Shown here: in pieces, positions 61,788-64,000 of the stretch
How the letters are laid out: each line of letters opens with the position of its first letter
How positions within the stretch are numbered: position 1 is the first letter of the stretch
DNA from: Strongylocentrotus purpuratus
Lineage: Eukaryota; Echinodermata; Echinoidea; Camarodonta; Strongylocentrotidae
Reading direction: 5' to 3'
DNA: 64,000 bases
Assembly: GCF_000002235.5 (NCBI RefSeq)
Contig: NW_022145599.1
Coordinates: 9,486,897-9,550,896 of the forward strand
Program-made: the position numbers and the translations under genes
Notes under the pieces: model-generated
What the model was told of the DNA's origin: nothing
The model's database searches: none
The model's input: the letters and a program-made list of their open reading frames with translations, nothing else

Positions 61788-63222
61788 CACTCTAAAAAAA
61801 AACTGCTCAATTTGAGTCAAAATGTTACTCTTTTGGGTGGTCAAAAGGAAACCACCCGACTTTTGAGTAAACTTTACTCAGCATGTGTTGAGTAACAAAT
61901 CTACCCATCTGTTGAGTAAAAATATTACTCAATAAAAGACTAAATCTCTACTCAGTTTGAATGAGTCAACCTTTACTCTTTGTTTAGCGGTTTCCTTTTT
62001 TACTCAGTACTGGGTAGAAACGTAATCAACTCATGTCGAGTAAGAAACTGCTCATGAGTTGAGCCAAATTTTACTCAATTAACGAGTACATGTTTTGACT
62101 CAAATTGTTTGAGCGATTTTTTTGCTCAAATATTGAGTATGTTTTCTGGGTAACGCTTAGTTGCTCAATCAATATTGAGTAAAAACATGTACTAAGTTAA
62201 GTACATGTTTTTACTCCATTAGGGGTGCAAACCGATGCAATAGCAGCACCTTTAGGGGTTCAATCCTGCACCCTTTAAAAGGTGCAATCCTGCACCCATC
62301 ATCGAGGAATACTGGTAAAATTTGCTCGTACACAAATACATATTAAACATGCATGATGTTTCTTGGTTAGTAATCATATAATCAATATATCTATTGCTAA
62401 AACGTGAATGTAATTGTAACATGATCAGACAAAATAATATATTGGTTAATGATTGCCAAAAGAAAATACAAAATCAAAAAATTGATGTACATTGTCATAA
62501 TTTGCTTAACAAATCATGATAAATGTATTTTTATGTGAACACGTGGAAAGTAATCATGAATATGCATGCAATATGCAAACTTTTATTTTGCACCCTCTTT
62601 TGGTCGATAGGGTTCATTTTTGTGGGAAGGGTGCAAAATCTTATATTGCACCCTTTTTTTAACCCCTTTTCCTTCAATAGGGTTCATTTTTATGTAAAGG
62701 GTGCAAACTCTTATTTTGCACCCTTTTTTGCACCCTTTTTTCTAAGAGTGTATCTCAGTTCTTTCGCATCTTTCTGCACGCGCACATGCATGCACGAGAC
62801 ATGCACATGACGGACAATGAAAGAGTACAAAATATCCAGTTCCTTAGGTAGACAAAGGAACATACAGCTGCTATTATGTAAAAATGTGTAGAACAGGTGT
62901 CACATGCATATTGACAGCTAGTTGCACGTTCCATCGATCCAACTTTCACTCGCACCCGAGGTAAATTCGGGTAAGAGATCAATGTTGATTTATTTATCAC
63001 CTGCCGCAGCGTAATACCCAACCGTAGTTTACTCAAAATTGATACAAACGAAATTCCTACTCAATGTTGAGTCATTGATTTACTCTTTATCGAAGGTAAC
63101 AAATTACTCGGGTGACGAGTACCACTAAAATCAAGGTCTTACTCCAGCTTGAGTACTGAATTGCTCATTTTGTTACTCAACTTGTTTTACTCGGCACAAT
63201 TTACTCGCTGACATTAAGAGTG
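61788..63222. mobile_element. TA-inserted element built from GAGTAA/TTACTC words
   Basis: The left end CACTCTAAAA and right end TTAAGAGTG are flanked by TA (61786-61787 and 63223-63224). Copy A near 2930 (ACTATGTAGTTTTTGG) gives the empty site. The hexamer GAGTAA or its inverse TTACTC occurs dozens of times in both outer thirds. The middle (about 62,220-62,745) instead repeats GGTGCAAA/TTTGCACCC and ends in its own CTAAGAGTGTA at about 62,747-62,757, suggesting a nested relative. Non-coding. Confidence 0.65.
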
Positions 63223-64000
63223 TAGTATTTGAATTAATTGTAATGTTTTCAAATCTGCCTTAATCAAAATTGTTATGCCACCCCGTCAGACAAACAAACC
63301 GAATCAAAATTGGTTGCCGAGTAGTGGAGCATTTTATATTCAAAGAAAGAGTGACCGTTATTGATTGAAGAAAAACACTGCTTCATTTCGTCATTGACAG
63401 TTAGAATATTCACACAAAACCTTTTTTTCAAATTGTAATAGAGGCCTATGGGTAACAATATTTGAGATAATAAGAATCACACCCAGGAACTCCCCATATG
63501 TACTTCCGGTTTATAGTCCATATGTTGTATGAGAGTCAATTAAAGACATTCATGAATTGCAATTATTAAAAAAAAGTAATATTATTGTATGTACAAAAGT
63601 TATTGTATTGTATCGCTATAGCTAGCAGCAAGTGGCCCGGAGCAATATTCGTATGTACTGTTTAATCCCAAGGATTTATTACACTCTCATAAATTATTGA
63701 AAGTTAAATAAAGCTTACCATTTTCGATTCAAGAAATCGACGCTAATCATCTAGAATGTTACACGTTTGTCGATCAAACTGGTTGATCTTTACCAACTTC
63801 ACGGCCAGAGACTCAAAGGGTCCAAACACTCCAACAGGAAGCTTTGTTTTATTCTTCGTTGGGCAAACATTATAAGCTCGGTGCAGATGGCAATCATGAC
63901 CATCAAATGAAAAGCATCCATGGTTACTTTGAAGACCTCATCGAGTCATTACAAGAAACTAAATGACGACATAACGGTGATGCGCGGGCTGTGATATCGT

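Larger units (their letters stand above)
58160..64000. repeat. composite repeat family X, copy D, with three nested insertions
   Basis: Matching blocks are 58170-58450, 58990-59037, 60793-60857, 61590-61787, 63223-63470 and 63470-64000, the last extending past the window end. Between them lie elements at 59038-60789, 60858-61577 and 61788-63222. The uninterrupted equivalents in copies A and C show the empty target sites. The 58,568-58,985 stretch is extra sequence with a CT microsatellite. Confidence 0.75.

Overview
This is a window of AT-rich eukaryotic genomic DNA. It holds one large, intron-bearing host gene on the minus strand embedded in several generations of transposable elements. There are no bacterial features, rRNA or CRISPR. 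The gene is a sacsin (SACS) orthologue. Together with CR1/L2-type LINEs, an Academ-like DNA transposon and many poly-G 'GGATCCAGGGG' tracts, it suggests a marine invertebrate, most likely a deuterostome such as an echinoderm. The species cannot be fixed from sequence alone.

Layout. At 1-3.8 kb lies a first copy of an unclassified composite repeat (called family X here), holding a TA-flanked MITE. At 5.6-10.6 kb is a nearly intact CR1-like LINE on the minus strand with ORF1 and ORF2; ORF2 carries a PHD finger, an endonuclease and a reverse transcriptase, and has one in-frame TAG. At 12.1-14.5 kb is an old LINE relic split by a probable solo LTR. At 15.1-16.0 kb is a fold-back element.

From about 16.7 to 37.2 kb lies sacsin on the minus strand. 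Five coding exons can be followed, including one 10.96-kb giant exon. Their phases agree at every junction, and together they encode 4294 residues with three sacsin repeat regions (GHKL ATPase folds), a degenerate J-domain and a HEPN domain. The N-terminal exon(s), with the ubiquitin-like domain and start codon, were not found. About 5 kb of repeat-poor sequence after the stop may be a long 3' UTR.

From 38 to 41.7 kb are two tandem, diverged copies of family X. From 42,019 to 50,390 lies a complete-looking 8.37-kb DNA transposon with terminal inverted repeats of about 1.1 kb, a 3-bp TTA duplication and a single uninterrupted 1482-codon gene. The protein has paired CxxC...HxxC fingers, a FEN1/XPG-like nuclease signature and a cysteine-rich tail, fitting the Academ superfamily. 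At about 51.3-55.45 kb is a second LINE (plus strand) with one frameshift in an A-run and an (AAATC)n tail. From 55.8 to 57.7 kb is an inverted-repeat element carrying a tRNA-shaped segment. From 58.2 kb to the window end is a fourth family X copy interrupted by three different transposons, a stratified nest whose empty sites can be read from the sister copies.

Most interesting points: the intact Academ-like element with its nuclease-type gene and repeat-built termini; the HPD-to-HSD change in the sacsin J-domain; and the same boundary in family X copies being followed by unrelated sequence in three copies.
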